A DNA stretch of 6,434 nt from Acidaminococcaceae bacterium (GTDB taxonomy: Bacteria; Bacillota; Negativicutes; Acidaminococcales; Acidaminococcaceae). Shown here one piece after another: positions 5,981 through 6,434 of the stretch (position 1 is the first letter of the stretch; each line of letters begins with the position of its first letter). Under the pieces are notes generated by a model. The model worked only from the letters and a program-made list of their open reading frames with translations. It did no database searches and had not been told where the DNA came from. The stretch spans positions 1-6,434 of the forward strand of contig JAKSOM010000055.1 of the NCBI GenBank assembly GCA_024405585.1. The letters are read 5' to 3'. The position numbers were made by a program, and so were the translations under genes.

Positions 5981-6028
5981 GCAATAAAAAACATCATCTC
6001 CTTTGTTGGGGATGATGTTTTTTATTGC
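5981..6028. terminator. Bidirectional intrinsic terminator between ackA and rsmA
   Basis: An 18-bp perfect inverted repeat has arms at 5981-5998 and 6011-6028. It extends by three more pairs (one T-G) to a stem of about 21 bp with the loop TTTGTT. Each arm carries six A or six T next to a GC-containing core (CATCATCTCC / GGGGATGATG). On either strand the hairpin is therefore followed by a T-run, as expected for two convergent genes sharing one terminator. The ackA stop ends at 5979, and the rsmA stop codon (6022-6024, minus) lies inside the right arm. Confidence 0.92.
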
Positions 6029-6434
6029 TCCAATGTGTTGGCCAATGCGGCGAATTCCTGCAGGGTGAGGGTTTCCGCCCGGCGTTGGCCGTCAATGCCC
6101 GCCCTGGTCAGCCAGGCCTTCACTTCTTCGCTTGTGAGCCCCATGTTTTTCAGCGAGTTGTTCAGCATCTTACGCCGCAGGGAGAAGGCCGCCTTAACCA
6201 CCCGGAAGAAGGCATCCTCGCTTTGCAGTTGCACCGGCGGGACGCTTCTTTTTTTGCACACCAGCACTGCGCTTTCCACATTGGGGGCGGGCAAAAAGGA
6301 TGAGGAAGGAACTTTGAAGGCAATCCTGGGTTCTGTGTAGTATTGCATGGCCACGCTGAGGGCTCCGTATTCCCTGCCGCCGGGTTCTGCGGTCATCCGC
6401 TCCGCCACTTCCTTCTGCACCATGACCACCATCC
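6022..6434 (-). CDS. rsmA: 16S rRNA (adenine1518/1519-N6)-dimethyltransferase RsmA/KsgA, C-terminal part only
   Basis: This enzyme dimethylates two adjacent adenines in the 3'-terminal hairpin of 16S rRNA, using S-adenosylmethionine, late in 30S assembly. Only the last 136 residues and two bases of a further codon are in the window. The gene enters from the right, and the first visible ATG (6430-6432) is internal rather than the start. Recognised segments are MVVMVQKEVAERM at the visible start, EYGALSVAMQYYTEP, FLPAPNVESAVLV (the conserved F-x-P-x-P-x-V-x-S-A-V pattern) and FSLRRKMLNNSLK. The first halves of such enzymes (usually about 270-295 residues in all) carry the SAM-binding fold and the NLPY catalytic motif, which lie outside this window. 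The stop codon sits in the shared terminator stem. The gene is convergent with ackA and functionally unrelated. Confidence 0.96.
   Translation of the reverse strand, partial: MVVMVQKEVAERMTAEPGGREYGALSVAMQYYTEPRIAFKVPSSSFLPAPNVESAVLVCKKRSVPPVQLQSEDAFFRVVKAAFSLRRKMLNNSLKNMGLTSEEVKAWLTRAGIDGQRRAETLTLQEFAALANTLEQ

Noticed and set aside
4747..5997. Long minus-strand open frame of about 416 codons opposite ackA
   Set aside because: It is antisense to a complete acetate kinase, has a low-complexity H/Q/N/G-rich product, and begins inside the terminator stem. No independent coding signal was seen.

Overview
The window looks like ordinary chromosomal DNA from a Bacillota-type bacterium. The evidence is strong AGGAGG-type ribosome-binding sites, housekeeping promoters of the TTGNNN/TATAAT kind, roughly balanced GC, and protein sequences close to those of low-GC Gram-positives and relatives. 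My impression of the proteins (an AcoR-like regulator, an AEC permease, a Na/Pi-PhoU protein, AckA and RsmA with the MVVMVQKEVAERM segment) leans towards the Negativicutes. That placement is a guess that I could not test.

Layout, left to right. The 5' part of a tRNA-Gly(CCC) gene runs leftwards out of the window (1-51, minus). A short AT-rich divergent region (52-221) holds a promoter for the tRNA on the minus strand, a promoter for the rightward genes, and a cluster of repeated and palindromic TTTACAA sites that overlaps the rightward -35 box. Four genes then run rightwards: an AcoR/DhaR-like regulator of the sigma-54-activator family with GAF-like, PAS, AAA+ and Fis-type HTH parts (222-2060); an AEC-family permease whose ATG overlaps the regulator's stop (2057-3007); a Na+/phosphate cotransporter-like protein with a C-terminal PhoU domain (3042-4658); and acetate kinase, ackA (4786-5979). 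A long perfect hairpin (5981-6028) closes the run. It also serves the convergent rsmA/ksgA gene (minus, 6022-6434, cut by the window end), whose stop codon lies inside the hairpin.

How the genes may work together (inference). The regulator and AEC permease are almost certainly co-transcribed and translationally coupled, so the regulator probably controls, or senses the substrate of, an organic-acid carrier. Only 34 bp, with no visible promoter or terminator, separates the permease from the Na/Pi gene. The Na/Pi gene and ackA are separated by 127 bp carrying an unusual 32-bp-period repeat and short hairpins, so ackA may be read through from upstream, separately adjusted, or both. Acetate kinase makes ATP and acetate from acetyl phosphate and ADP, so carboxylate transport, phosphate supply and acetate-linked energy conservation may be co-regulated here.

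The most noteworthy observation is the regulator's AAA+ domain. It keeps Walker A and Walker B but has lost the GAFTGA loop, appears shortened at the second sigma-54-contacting loop, and lacks the usual arginine-finger residues. It is therefore unlikely to be a conventional sigma-54 activator. I see no wholly new system in the window; the other findings are modest regulatory or sequence oddities.
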